Made by a program: the position numbers and the translations under genes | Notes under the pieces: model-generated | Told to the model about the DNA's origin: nothing | The model's input: only the letters and a program-made list of their open reading frames with translations | Database searches by the model: none | NCBI GenBank assembly: GCA_030611205.1 | Contig: JAUWQF010000011.1 | Span: 1-32,149, forward strand | Direction of reading: 5' to 3' | DNA length: 32,149 nucleotides | From: Methanothrix sp. | Lineage (GTDB): Archaea > Halobacteriota > Methanosarcinia > Methanotrichales > Methanotrichaceae | In this document: piece after piece, positions 16,102-25,500 of the stretch | Position numbering within the stretch: the first letter of the stretch is position 1 | Layout: each line of letters opens with the position of its first letter

Positions 16102-17385
16102 CTATTCCGGTTCTGGATAGACGAAAACGCCTTGCGTATCTAAGTCAATGTCCAATCCCTGGAATCTTGTCAGATATTCATGATGAATCGCTTTTGGATC
16201 TAAATCTTCGAACATCTCTGGATGGAACCACTTTGCCATGTATACAGTTTGAAGAAAGCCTCTACATCCACTGGCGGGCCCGTAACAAAGGATATAACCA
16301 CTGATTACGTAAACATCCCCTTCTTTTACAGCCTTCACACTCTCCAATTCAGGCCGACTCATCATTTCATCTCTCATCTCTTCTAACTTTGCTGTATCAC
16401 CTGCATCCAGGTCGTAACCACCACAACTCCCTGATACTTTAACTATAATCTCAGGGTTTTGATCTATTATTGCTTCAGGATTCACAGACCCCATCAAATC
16501 AGGGAAGATGTTCTTGCCACCTGCATTTCCGACGAGTGCACGAGATTCATCAGCAGTACCCCATTTGTTGCTGCCCTCAAAGTATACTTTTGGTTTATCG
16601 TCTTCAGGAATCTCATCCACCACCTCTTCGATCGAGTTCATAATATCCTCATACCAATCAATGAATTCCTCGGCTTCGTCCTGCTTATCAAAGACATATC
16701 CAAGCTTTTCTAATTCTTCACATATATCATTCCCCCATACACCCCCATATACACGAATCACTGTAATGCCAGCGGATTCTAACACATTTTGGGCATTATC
16801 GAGCGTTGGATCGCCACCCAAAGGTTTAGCTATTAACATGACCACATCCGGACGTAGGCTCAATATTACTTCACAATTAGGCTCCCATATCAATCCAACT
16901 GTTGGTTTATCTTGATACTCTGGGAAGAATACTTTATAATTAACTCCATACGGTGGCCCTCCTGATGATTGGACAAGACTTTCTACACCGACTACTTGAT
17001 TCTCCTCTACTCCAATCGATCGTACCATTCCAAGAGCTTGGCGGAACGTGACAACAATCCCATCCACCGGCTTATTCACAGTTATCGTTCTGTCAGCAGA
17101 ATCGATCAACGTGAGCTCCTTCTCATCTCCACGTATGATCTGCTCGATCTGGACGATATCATCCTCATCGATCCCGCCATCATAATTAGCATCAGCCAGC
17201 TCAGTCTCTTCATTCGTTCCCTCGATTATGCCCTCTACATACGCTATGTCATCCTCATCTATGGTGTCATCCATATTCGCGTTCCCGAAGATGCCAAGCG
17301 TGTAATCAGATGCGACCGAAGGCATTACCGCCAGTGTTGACGATAGAAGAAGCATCATCAGCAAAAAATTTGTAGATCTTTTCAT
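16102..17385 (-). CDS. Dockerin-bearing substrate-binding protein (SBP4)
   Basis: A 427-residue exported binding protein, last of five head-to-tail SBP genes. The signal peptide (about 1-26, ending PSVAS) is followed by a dockerin module with loops at about 34-45 and 64-75 (DANYDGGIDEDD). The PF01497-type ligand domain opens with DRTITVNKPVDGIVVTFRQA. The normally basic residue before the first strand (PVxRIV) is replaced by PVDGIV, so ligand or partner contacts may differ. The protein ends FQGLDIDLDTQGVFVYPEPE. Its ATG directly follows the TGA of SBP5, and the Shine-Dalgarno site is made by the last SBP5 codons. The HmdB-like gene begins 72 bases downstream. Confidence 0.9.
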   Translation of the reverse strand: MKRSTNFLLMMLLLSSTLAVMPSVASDYTLGIFGNANMDDTIDEDDIAYVEGIIEGTNEETELADANYDGGIDEDDIVQIEQIIRGDEKELTLIDSADRTITVNKPVDGIVVTFRQALGMVRSIGVEENQVVGVESLVQSSGGPPYGVNYKVFFPEYQDKPTVGLIWEPNCEVILSLRPDVVMLIAKPLGGDPTLDNAQNVLESAGITVIRVYGGVWGNDICEELEKLGYVFDKQDEAEEFIDWYEDIMNSIEEVVDEIPEDDKPKVYFEGSNKWGTADESRALVGNAGGKNIFPDLMGSVNPEAIIDQNPEIIVKVSGSCGGYDLDAGDTAKLEEMRDEMMSRPELESVKAVKEGDVYVISGYILCYGPASGCRGFLQTVYMAKWFHPEMFEDLDPKAIHHEYLTRFQGLDIDLDTQGVFVYPEPE

Positions 17386-18642
17386 TCAGCTCTCCTCCAT
17401 CGGCGGGTAGACAAACACGCCGTGTTCGTCAAGATCATAATCCAGTCCCTGGAATCTGGTCAGGTACTCCTGATGGATCGCCTGTGGGTCCAAATCCTCG
17501 AATAAGTCGGGGCGTAACCATTTTGCCATATATGCTATGGCTATGAAATGCTTTCCACCTGTAAGCTCTTTGATCATTACGTAAACTCTTTCATCCTTCA
17601 CTGCTGAGACGTTCGCCAACTCGGGGCGTTCCGCTATCTCGTCCCTTATATCTTTTAGCCACGTTACGTCGTCTACATTATAGCCATACTTGCCTCTGGC
17701 ATATCCCTGCTTAACTATAATCTCCGGGTTACGCACCATGACCTCTTCTCGGTCTATAACTTTATAGCCAGAAATGTCATCGAAAATGTTCTTGCCGCCT
17801 GCCACCTCCACAATTTGATGAAGTGCGGTCCCCTCTCCACCGATCTTGTAGGGTTCACCAAAACCTTCAAAGTAGACTCTTGTTTTTTTATCCTCGGGAA
17901 TTTCCTCCACACTCTCTTTGATATCATTCGAGTACCCTTCGTAGAATTCAAAGAAATCCTCTGCTTCATCCTCTTTATCAAAGATGTATCCCAGTTTGTT
18001 TACCTCTTCAAGATAATTTTCTGGTTTGAAGCAGTCAAGACGAACCACTGTGATGGAGGCATCTTCAAGCCTTTTTTGAACTTCATCACAAGATGCTTCG
18101 AAGTGTGTTGCATATAGAAATACAGCATCCGGGTCCAGCTCTATTATTTTTTCGATGTCCGGAGACCATCCAGAGCCTGCACTCGGATAGTCCTTGAACT
18201 CCGGGAAAAAATTTTCCTTCCCGATCGTACTCTTTGATACACAGATTATATTCTCTTTTTCCAGCTTGAGAGAACGCATCGCCTCCAGGGTATTCCAGTT
18301 GAGTACAACGACCTTCTCCAGTGGCTTATCTATTGTAACAGTACTTCCTACTGTATCTATGATCGTAAGCTCCTTCTCCTCCCCACTTATGATCTGCTCG
18401 ATCCGGGTTATGTCATCCGCATCAACTTCGCCATCATAATCGGCATCTGCCAGCTCAGTACGTTCGTTTGTTCCATCGATTATCCCTTCTACATATGCTA
18501 TGTCGTCCTCGTCTATGGTATCATCCATGTTTGCGTTACCAAAGACGTCAAGCGTGTAACCGGCTGCAGCTGCTGGTATGATCGCCAGCGGCGCACATGA
18601 TGCGAGAAGCATCACAAGCACAAAAACGATTGATGTTCTCAT
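17386..18642 (-). CDS. Dockerin-bearing substrate-binding protein (SBP5)
   Basis: A 418-residue exported binding protein. The signal peptide (about 1-27) contains LLASCAP, which looks like a lipobox, but the sister proteins lack it and an AAAA|GY cleavage is equally possible. Dockerin loops lie at about 35-46 and 65-76 (DADYDGEVDADD). The ligand domain opens with GSTVTIDKPLEKVVVLNW, with a lysine-rich N-lobe (LKLEKENIICVSKSTIG). It ends GVFVYPPMEES; the codons for EES plus the stop read GAGGAGAGCTGA and serve as ribosome binding site for SBP4. The gene starts directly after the SBP6 stop. The ligand is unknown. Confidence 0.9.
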   Translation of the reverse strand: MRTSIVFVLVMLLASCAPLAIIPAAAAGYTLDVFGNANMDDTIDEDDIAYVEGIIDGTNERTELADADYDGEVDADDITRIEQIISGEEKELTIIDTVGSTVTIDKPLEKVVVLNWNTLEAMRSLKLEKENIICVSKSTIGKENFFPEFKDYPSAGSGWSPDIEKIIELDPDAVFLYATHFEASCDEVQKRLEDASITVVRLDCFKPENYLEEVNKLGYIFDKEDEAEDFFEFYEGYSNDIKESVEEIPEDKKTRVYFEGFGEPYKIGGEGTALHQIVEVAGGKNIFDDISGYKVIDREEVMVRNPEIIVKQGYARGKYGYNVDDVTWLKDIRDEIAERPELANVSAVKDERVYVMIKELTGGKHFIAIAYMAKWLRPDLFEDLDPQAIHQEYLTRFQGLDYDLDEHGVFVYPPMEES

Positions 18643-19851
18643 TTAGCTCTCCTCCGGTGGTGGATAGGCATAAATACCCCGATACGGCATGCCCTGAAAT
18701 CGCTCCAGATATTCCTTATTCATTGCTTCTGGATCCAGATCATCGAATAACTCTGGATAGAACCATTTTGCGAGGCATGCGGCGCCGACAAAATATCTTG
18801 GCTTGGATGTGACCTGAATGGATATACAGTAAATTGCTCCATTCTTCACCGCCGTAACATTAGCCAGTTCATCACGGTTCATGATCTTAGCTCTTACCGC
18901 TTCCAGATTTGATGGATCATCGTGTTCATAACCACAGCCTATGCCTGTAAATGTCTGCCCGATAATGATATCAGGATTCTGCTCTGGCATTATCACCCAT
19001 TCAGGGTCTACATCTCTGTATTGATCAAAATCCGCAATATTTATTCCACCCACCATTGTACACAGATCATCAATTCCCACACCATTACCAATTGCCTTGT
19101 ATTCACTCTCATGCGTCCATATGGACTCAAAATACACCTTTGGTTTCTCTTCTTCTGATAGTTTCCCCACTCGCTCCTCGATCTTACTATTAAATTCCTC
19201 ATAGAAGTCGATAACATCTTCGGCCTCATCTTCCTTCTCGAGGATATACCCAAGTTTTCTAAAATCTTCTATCATATACGATGCCTTACTAAAACCCAAC
19301 CGGACCACAACGACATCGGTACCCTCAAGTTGTTCTTCAAGTCTTTCAGGAGGACATGACCCCGCGAATGCGAGGATAATGTCAGGTTCAAGGCTTAATA
19401 CCTTCTCAATGTCTGGCTCGAATCCACTCCCAACATCTGGCACCTTACTCATCACTGGGAAGAATAGAGAATGTTGTTTGGGCAAATAGTTAGGAATACC
19501 AACTACCTTATCCGTTGCTTTAAGCGATCGTATCGCTTCAGCACCATAGGTGCTCAAGACTATAATACGGTTTATCGGCTTGTATATCGTTACCTCCTTT
19601 CCATAAGGAGGATCGCACACAATCGTCCTCGGATAGTTCTCATGTATATGCCTGATCTCTTCCAGCTGATCAGATGTGATCTTTCCATCCTTGTACGACT
19701 GCTCGGCAACCCCCATCTCCTCATCAGAGACGATCTTGTCATCATTGCGATCGCCATGAACCACTACCCCCTGCGCACCGGCAGGCATTACCGCTAGCAG
19801 TGTAGATGATGCAAGAAGCATCATCAGCACAAAAATGGTATATCTTTTCAT
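18643..19851 (-). CDS. Substrate-binding protein with variant EF-hand/dockerin module (SBP6)
   Basis: A 402-residue exported binding protein. The signal peptide (about 1-26, AGA site) precedes a variant calcium module. One canonical 12-residue EF-hand loop is at 34-45 (DRNDDKIVSDEE). A shortened second loop is near 55 (DGKITSDQL), followed by the helix EEIRHIHENYP. This differs from the two-loop dockerins in SBP1-5 and SBP8 and recurs in SBP7 and SBP9. The PF01497-type domain starts near KEVTIYKPINRIIVLSTYGA, with an insert CDPPYG where relatives have DSAGR. It ends GIYAYPPPEES, whose codons again give the Shine-Dalgarno site for the next gene. Start and order were set by tight head-to-tail packing. 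Confidence 0.88.
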   Translation of the reverse strand: MKRYTIFVLMMLLASSTLLAVMPAGAQGVVVHGDRNDDKIVSDEEMGVAEQSYKDGKITSDQLEEIRHIHENYPRTIVCDPPYGKEVTIYKPINRIIVLSTYGAEAIRSLKATDKVVGIPNYLPKQHSLFFPVMSKVPDVGSGFEPDIEKVLSLEPDIILAFAGSCPPERLEEQLEGTDVVVVRLGFSKASYMIEDFRKLGYILEKEDEAEDVIDFYEEFNSKIEERVGKLSEEEKPKVYFESIWTHESEYKAIGNGVGIDDLCTMVGGINIADFDQYRDVDPEWVIMPEQNPDIIIGQTFTGIGCGYEHDDPSNLEAVRAKIMNRDELANVTAVKNGAIYCISIQVTSKPRYFVGAACLAKWFYPELFDDLDPEAMNKEYLERFQGMPYRGIYAYPPPEES

Positions 19852-19854
19852 TCT

Positions 19855-21063
19855 TCACACCTCTGGATAGACAAATACACCCTGCTCGTCCAGGTCATAA
19901 TCCAGCCCCTGGAATCTGGTCAGGTACTCCTGATGGATTGCTTGTGGATCCAGGTCCTCGAATAAGTCGGGGTGGACCCACTTTGCCACGTAGGCAAGTC
20001 CAACGACATTACTCACCCCATTGCAGATATCCGGGGTAATCAGGTAAATCTTGCCATTTTCTACTGCTGTAGTTTTCTCGAAGCCTAGGCGGCTCATAAT
20101 AGTATCTCTTACTGCTTTCATCTCTGTGGGATCATCTTCATCGTAACCACATGAGACTCGACTGCCAGATATACACTTTAATATAATATCAGGATTTTGT
20201 TCTATTAGCCATTCAGGATCTACTGAAGTAGCTGTAGTCTTTCCTGGCGCTATATCTTTAGCAATATTTATTCCGCCAGCCATCGTACATATCAGGTGAG
20301 TTGGAGAACGTTTATTGCGAGCGTTGTAGTCCCCATAGCATTCAATGTATACTCTAGGCTTCTTATCCTCATATATTCCTTCTATTTTTTCACAGATGGT
20401 ATCTATTTCACTCTGGTAAAAACTAACAAGTTCTTCTGCTTTATCTTCTTTTTCGAGAAGATATCCAATCTTTTCAATATCATCACATAACGCATCCGTA
20501 CTACAACAATCCAAACCAAGCAATAGAATCTCAGTACCCTTCAGATCATCTTCAAGTGCTTCTATTGGCGTTATCAACATAGTTCCGTATACAAGTATAA
20601 TGTCAGGAGACAAGCTGAGTATACCTTCGACATCAAGAGAACTATATTTTCCAACATTTGGCGATTTGCTTAAATCTGGGAAATACACCCCATCACTTGC
20701 AATATAATCACTCACTCCAACTATATTATCTTTTGATTCGAGTGCTCGAATAATCTCGGCACCTTTGGAATGTAGGACAATGATACGTTTTATCGGTTTG
20801 TATATCGTCACCTCTCTTCCGGCTGAATCAGTGATCGTCCTCGGATAGTTCTCATGTATATGCCTGATCTCTTCCAGCTGCTCAGATGTGATCTTCCCAT
20901 CCTGATATGACTGCTCAGCAGCAACCATCTCCTCATCAGAGACGATTTTATCGCCGTCAAGATCTCCTGGGACCACGACCCCCTGCGCACCGGCAGGCAT
21001 TACCGCCAGAAGTGTAGACGATGCTAGAAGAACCATCAACATGAAAATGGCAGATATTTTCAT
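19855..21063 (-). CDS. Substrate-binding protein with variant EF-hand/dockerin module (SBP7)
   Basis: A 402-residue exported binding protein. The signal peptide (about 1-26, PAGA) is followed by a single good EF-hand loop at 34-45 (DLDGDKIVSDEE), a degenerate second loop (DGKITSEQL) and the helix EEIRHIHENYP. The ligand domain opens with the textbook DSAGREVTIYKPIKRIIVL. A cysteine cluster (LDCCSTDALCDD) in the middle is not seen in neighbours and may bind metal or form a disulfide. It ends DLDEQGVFVYPEV, and the GAGGTG encoding the last residues is the ribosome binding site for SBP6, three bases further on. It is nearly identical to SBP6 in the first 70 residues but diverges in the ligand-binding part. 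Confidence 0.88.
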   Translation of the reverse strand: MKISAIFMLMVLLASSTLLAVMPAGAQGVVVPGDLDGDKIVSDEEMVAAEQSYQDGKITSEQLEEIRHIHENYPRTITDSAGREVTIYKPIKRIIVLHSKGAEIIRALESKDNIVGVSDYIASDGVYFPDLSKSPNVGKYSSLDVEGILSLSPDIILVYGTMLITPIEALEDDLKGTEILLLGLDCCSTDALCDDIEKIGYLLEKEDKAEELVSFYQSEIDTICEKIEGIYEDKKPRVYIECYGDYNARNKRSPTHLICTMAGGINIAKDIAPGKTTATSVDPEWLIEQNPDIILKCISGSRVSCGYDEDDPTEMKAVRDTIMSRLGFEKTTAVENGKIYLITPDICNGVSNVVGLAYVAKWVHPDLFEDLDPQAIHQEYLTRFQGLDYDLDEQGVFVYPEV

Positions 21064-22311
21064 TCAGCACTCCTCCAGTGGTGGATAGACAAATACGCCG
21101 TGCTCATTCAGGTCGTAATTACATCCAAAGAATTCTGTTAGATATTCCTGATGAATGGTTTGTGGGTCCAAGTCCTCGAATAAGTCAGGATGTAACCACT
21201 TTGCCCAATATGCAAGAAGCACAGGGTAATCAAGCCCGTAGCTGAGATATGAGCTCACTATGTAGACATGTCCCTTCTTCACTGCAGTAACATTAGCTAG
21301 TTCTGGACGATTCATGATTTCGACTCTTAGCGCCTCCGCTTTTGAAGTATCATCCACACCATAGCCCACATCGCCTTTAGGAATATACTTAATAATAATA
21401 TCTGGATTCTTCACCATTACCTCTTCTGGGTCGATGGTAGCGAAGGGACTATGGCTTACTAACTCGGAAAATATATGCCTTCCACCACTTGTGTCAAGCA
21501 ATTGCTGTGCGACAGAGGTACTGGTATAAGTCTTGTAATCACCGCTGCTGCTCTCAACATACACTTTGGGTCTATCTTCTTCTGATAATCCTTGTGTTCG
21601 TGCTTTGATAAGGTCAACGTATTTGTCATGGAAATCTTCGAGGTAATGCTCCGCTTCATCCCTTTTATCAAGGATATACCCAACTTTTACAAGCTGGTCT
21701 ATCGTAATCTCTGGTGTGGAGGATCCAAAACCAATTACTGTAATATCTGGGAGATTCTCATCAAGTTCTGCAGCCTTTGTGCTATATGCAATCACTAAAT
21801 CAGGGTTGAGACTGAGTATGGCCTCGTAGTCTGGAGTATACCAGGACCCGACAGACGGCCGCTCTGTGAGTTCTGGGTGATAGATTTCATATTCTATGCT
21901 ATCCCGTATATTGCTGGAGACACCGACTACTTTATCCTCTGCACCAAGTACTCCCATCAGTTTGGCATCACGATCGACAAGCGGAATGATGCGTGTTATC
22001 GGCTTGTGAACTGTTACAATTCTATCAGCACTATCGATGAGTGTAAGCTCCTTCTCCCCCCCGCTTATGATAAGCTCTATCTGCGTTATGTCCTCCTCAT
22101 CAATTTTGCCATCATAATTAGCATCTGCCAGCTCAGTGCGTTCGTTCGTTCCATCGATTATCCCTTCTACATATGCTATATCATCCTCATCTATGGTGTC
22201 ATCCATGTTGGCGTTCCCGAAGATGCCTAACGTGTAATCAGATGCACCCGCAGGCATGACCGCCAGCGACATGCATGACATCAGCACCAATACACAGACC
22301 ATTCTCCTCAT
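21064..22311 (-). CDS. Dockerin-bearing substrate-binding protein, first gene of the long operon (SBP8)
   Basis: A 415-residue exported binding protein. The signal peptide (about 1-23, PAGA) precedes a dockerin module with loops at about 33-44 and 63-74 (DANYDGKIDEED). The PF01497-type domain opens with DRIVTVHKPITRIIPLVDR. It ends GVFVYPPLEEC, where GAGGAGTGCTGAATG couples to SBP7. The ATG follows GAGGTGGCAAA. The 234-base upstream region holds the best copy of a perfect inverted repeat and the conserved leader. SBP8 is probably the first gene of a minus-strand operon that may continue through the D-K-H set to about 10 kb. Confidence 0.9.
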   Translation of the reverse strand: MRRMVCVLVLMSCMSLAVMPAGASDYTLGIFGNANMDDTIDEDDIAYVEGIIDGTNERTELADANYDGKIDEEDITQIELIISGGEKELTLIDSADRIVTVHKPITRIIPLVDRDAKLMGVLGAEDKVVGVSSNIRDSIEYEIYHPELTERPSVGSWYTPDYEAILSLNPDLVIAYSTKAAELDENLPDITVIGFGSSTPEITIDQLVKVGYILDKRDEAEHYLEDFHDKYVDLIKARTQGLSEEDRPKVYVESSSGDYKTYTSTSVAQQLLDTSGGRHIFSELVSHSPFATIDPEEVMVKNPDIIIKYIPKGDVGYGVDDTSKAEALRVEIMNRPELANVTAVKKGHVYIVSSYLSYGLDYPVLLAYWAKWLHPDLFEDLDPQTIHQEYLTEFFGCNYDLNEHGVFVYPPLEEC

Positions 22312-22545
22312 TTTGCCACCTCATAATCCAGCGCCAGCCGGTCCCGCAGTAGCACCCTACAAAGACCAGAACCGCCGTAGTAATACAGATCATCCAACTT
22401 GTATGTAAACAACCTCCTGGTTTATAACATTATGGATAGATATGTTATAAAATATGACTTGAGCTAATAAAATACTTACAGAATGAACGCAACCGGGGTG
22501 AAGAGAACGAGAGCCCGCCTCATCGCCCCAATTGCCGGTATAAAA
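22312..22545 (-). promoter_or_regulatory. Promoter, operator-like dyad and leader of the SBP8 operon (repeat copy C)
   Basis: The third and best-preserved copy of the shared upstream region. TTTATAACAT (22421-22430) and ATGTTATAAA (22442-22451) form perfect 10-bp arms around an 11-base spacer, overlapping the likely TATA element. From there an about 110-base leader runs to the SBP8 ATG. It contains AGGAGG about 20 bases inside, followed by a possible leader peptide (DDLYYYGGSGLC), which in this copy is out of frame with SBP8 and overlaps its start (AAAATGA). The dyad is visible; control by a metal- or B12-sensing regulator is inferred. Confidence 0.6.
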
Positions 22546-25500
22546 TCAACCCTTCAGAACCTTAGCCACCTTCTCCTTCCACCCGGCAACATCCTCCATC
22601 GTCATCACATCTATAGATCCGCCCTGGAACTCGCCCTTCACGTCACCCATCCGCTCCTCGATCCATCCCTCCATCTCCAGGTATGCGTTCTTCAACCCGT
22701 CAATCACGTCCGGATCGGCATCCCATAACCCCCGCTCATAAGCCTCAAGCAAGCGTCTCCCGATCTCCTCAAGCGCCCATGGGTTGTTCTTCTCGAAAAA
22801 CTTCCGCATCTCATCATCCAGAACGAACGTCTCTGCGATATCATCGAAGATCCAGTCATCAACCTCCTGGGTCGTCGCTTTCCATCCATAAACACGGCCT
22901 ACCCGTTTGGATATGTCGCCTGCGCCCTTGTATCCGTGTCTCTTCATCCCCTCGATCCACTTCGGGTTGAGGAGCTTTGTTCTGACAACCCGCCGAACCT
23001 CATCTGCAAGCGTTCTGACCTCGATTTTGTCTCCATCTCTGGTATCACCATAATATGCCGGAACATCATGTCCGGAGATCTCCCTTGCAGCGATGGTGAG
23101 GCCACCATGCGTTCCAAAGTAGCAACAGCATCCAAAAAGATCGTATTCATCTGTGACCGTCTTGTTGAAGGTCAGATCAACAGTTTTAAGCTGTGAAACG
23201 AACTTGGAGTGGGATTCCTCCCCGAATTTGCCTTTCCCATACTCATACCCGTTCCAGTAGACGTATACATCGGATAGGTCCTTATTTTCCTTCCAGGCAG
23301 ATGCGTATACAGCGAGGTTCACGCCGTTGCCATACGTTCCGGGCCTGCTCGCAAATATACGTGCACAATCACCGTCTCCACCATCTGCATACGATTCTGA
23401 GACGTGTTTCTTGAGATAATTCATCTCTTCGGGCTCATCGAGCTGTGATACCTCTCGTATCGCATCATCTATGAGTTCGATACAGTTATAGAAGCAATCT
23501 CGGGTAATCCCACTCACCCTGATAGTTACGTCGATTCTTGGACGGTTGAGTTCTTCCAGCGGGGTGATCCTGTACTCTCTCACCTTCCCATCCTTCCAGA
23601 TCGGCTCAACACCGATAAGATGCATGATCTGAGCAAGCTGCTCGCCATCCGCCCACATGATGTCAGAGCACATCCAGTACATGGCGATGTTCTCAGGACG
23701 CTTCCCGTGCTCATCCACGTATTTCTCGATCACGCCATCTGCAAGCCTCTGCCCGATCCGCCATGCCGCCTTCGTCGGCACCTTGTAGGGGTCGAGCGAA
23801 TAGAAGTTCCTGCCTGTAGGCATCACCTCTGGCTTGCCCCGGGTTATGAGGCCGGACGGACCCGGCTCGATATATCCCGCATCGAAGCCATGAAGCAGAG
23901 CACCGATCTCATCCGAGGCATCTATGCTCGAAGATATCTCTGCGATCTTGTCCCTGACCGAGAATATTTTATATTCATCCAGCCTCTTCAATCGATCCCC
24001 AAGTACCTCTTTGCATACTGTAACGGGGTCTTCACCCCTCAAAAAGCCGTTAAGAAGCTCTTTTCCCAGCGCATCGATCTCGCTCAGCACCTCGCTCTTG
24101 GCCTCCGATGGTTCGATATCCATCCCCAGAAGATCGAAAACAAGCTTCCTCATCTCTGAGTCGTACCGGAGTATCGAGTTGATGAACTCGATCTTCTTCT
24201 CCCCTTCAGGATTTTCTCCGAATATGTGCATCCCGTCCGGAATCTGGGTGTTGTATAACTTCGTTATCGCCTCATGAGTCTTAGCTAAGATCTTCTCAAA
24301 AGAGACACCGTTCTCCAACAACACATCAAGCTTTATCTCCTCTGAAAGATTTGTATCTCTTATCAGATCGATGATGATATGCTCAAGCGCATGAGCCCTC
24401 GCCCTGTCGGATACCTTCGTCTTGTTGTACTCTGCAATCTGGTCTTCGAGTTCCTTCAGATCGCCATATAGACCGCTTTCTGTCATAACGGTCTGCATGT
24501 GATCTATCAGGGTGGCATAGCTCCTTCTCTTAGCGATCGTCCCCTCCGGAGGATTGTCCGAGTTGTAGATGTAGAGATGCGGCATATCTCCGATCGCGAT
24601 GTCAGGATAGCAGCTCTCAGAGAGTGCAACCGACTTTCCTGGCAGGAACTCAAGGTTTCCGTGTGTCCCGACATGGATGATCACGTCAGCGCCGAAGTTG
24701 TTCTCGATCCACCGGTATGTAGCCATGTACTGGTGCGGCGGCGGAATCTCGGGGTCATGCAAAATCTTGCAGACCTGTCCGTCACATCGTGTGCCTGCAC
24801 ACCCTCGCTTGGGCTGAACACATACCACAGCGTTGCCGTATCGTACGCCAGTTACAACGATCTTACCATCATAGACCATCGCGGCCGGGACACCGTCCTT
24901 CTCCTCGCCCGGTGGATCCCCCCCCGCATCCCACATCCGCTCCTTGACATCCGGCTTGAGCGTATCGCCCCCTTCTTCGTCCTCCGCCTTTGCAACCCTG
25001 GCAAGTGCGCCGCCCTTGTCCACGATCTCATCGATCGTCGTCCACCTGAACTCCGATATTGCCTTGTGGTCCATAATGTTCTCAATGAGATCTTCCCCGC
25101 TTTCTGGCGGATCAACCGAATATCCGGCCTCTTTCATCGTGTTCAATATCCTTGATACGCTCTCCAGCGTATCGAGATGTGCTCCCCCACCTACTGTCGC
25201 CTCAACCGATGCACAGGGGTTGTTATGCAGAATAAATGCTACCTTGCGCTCGGATTTTGGCGTGTCCCTCAAGGAGATCCATCTCTTTAACCTCCTCACG
25301 ATCTTGGATACCTGCCCGTCGACCGGGACATGACGTTCGAACTCGGTTCCATGCTCCTCTTCGGTTCTCGACGCACCGATGATGATCGGCTCGATCACGC
25401 CCTCGAACTCGGCCATGGCAACGCTCCAGGCGACCTCGCTGGAACTCATCCCCTGGGTATCCTCTTTCCATTCGTCTTCTGTCCTGTGATAGACCATCAA

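Noticed and set aside
17386-18642. SBP5 as a lipoprotein (LLASC)
   Set aside because: Sister signal peptides lack a lipobox and show an AxA-type cleavage site. The cysteine lies within the hydrophobic core as in other copies (MSC, TSC), so I do not call it.
24499-25155. Plus-strand frame of about 218 codons within cobN
   Set aside because: It is antisense to highly conserved CobN motifs and has no start signal or family resemblance.
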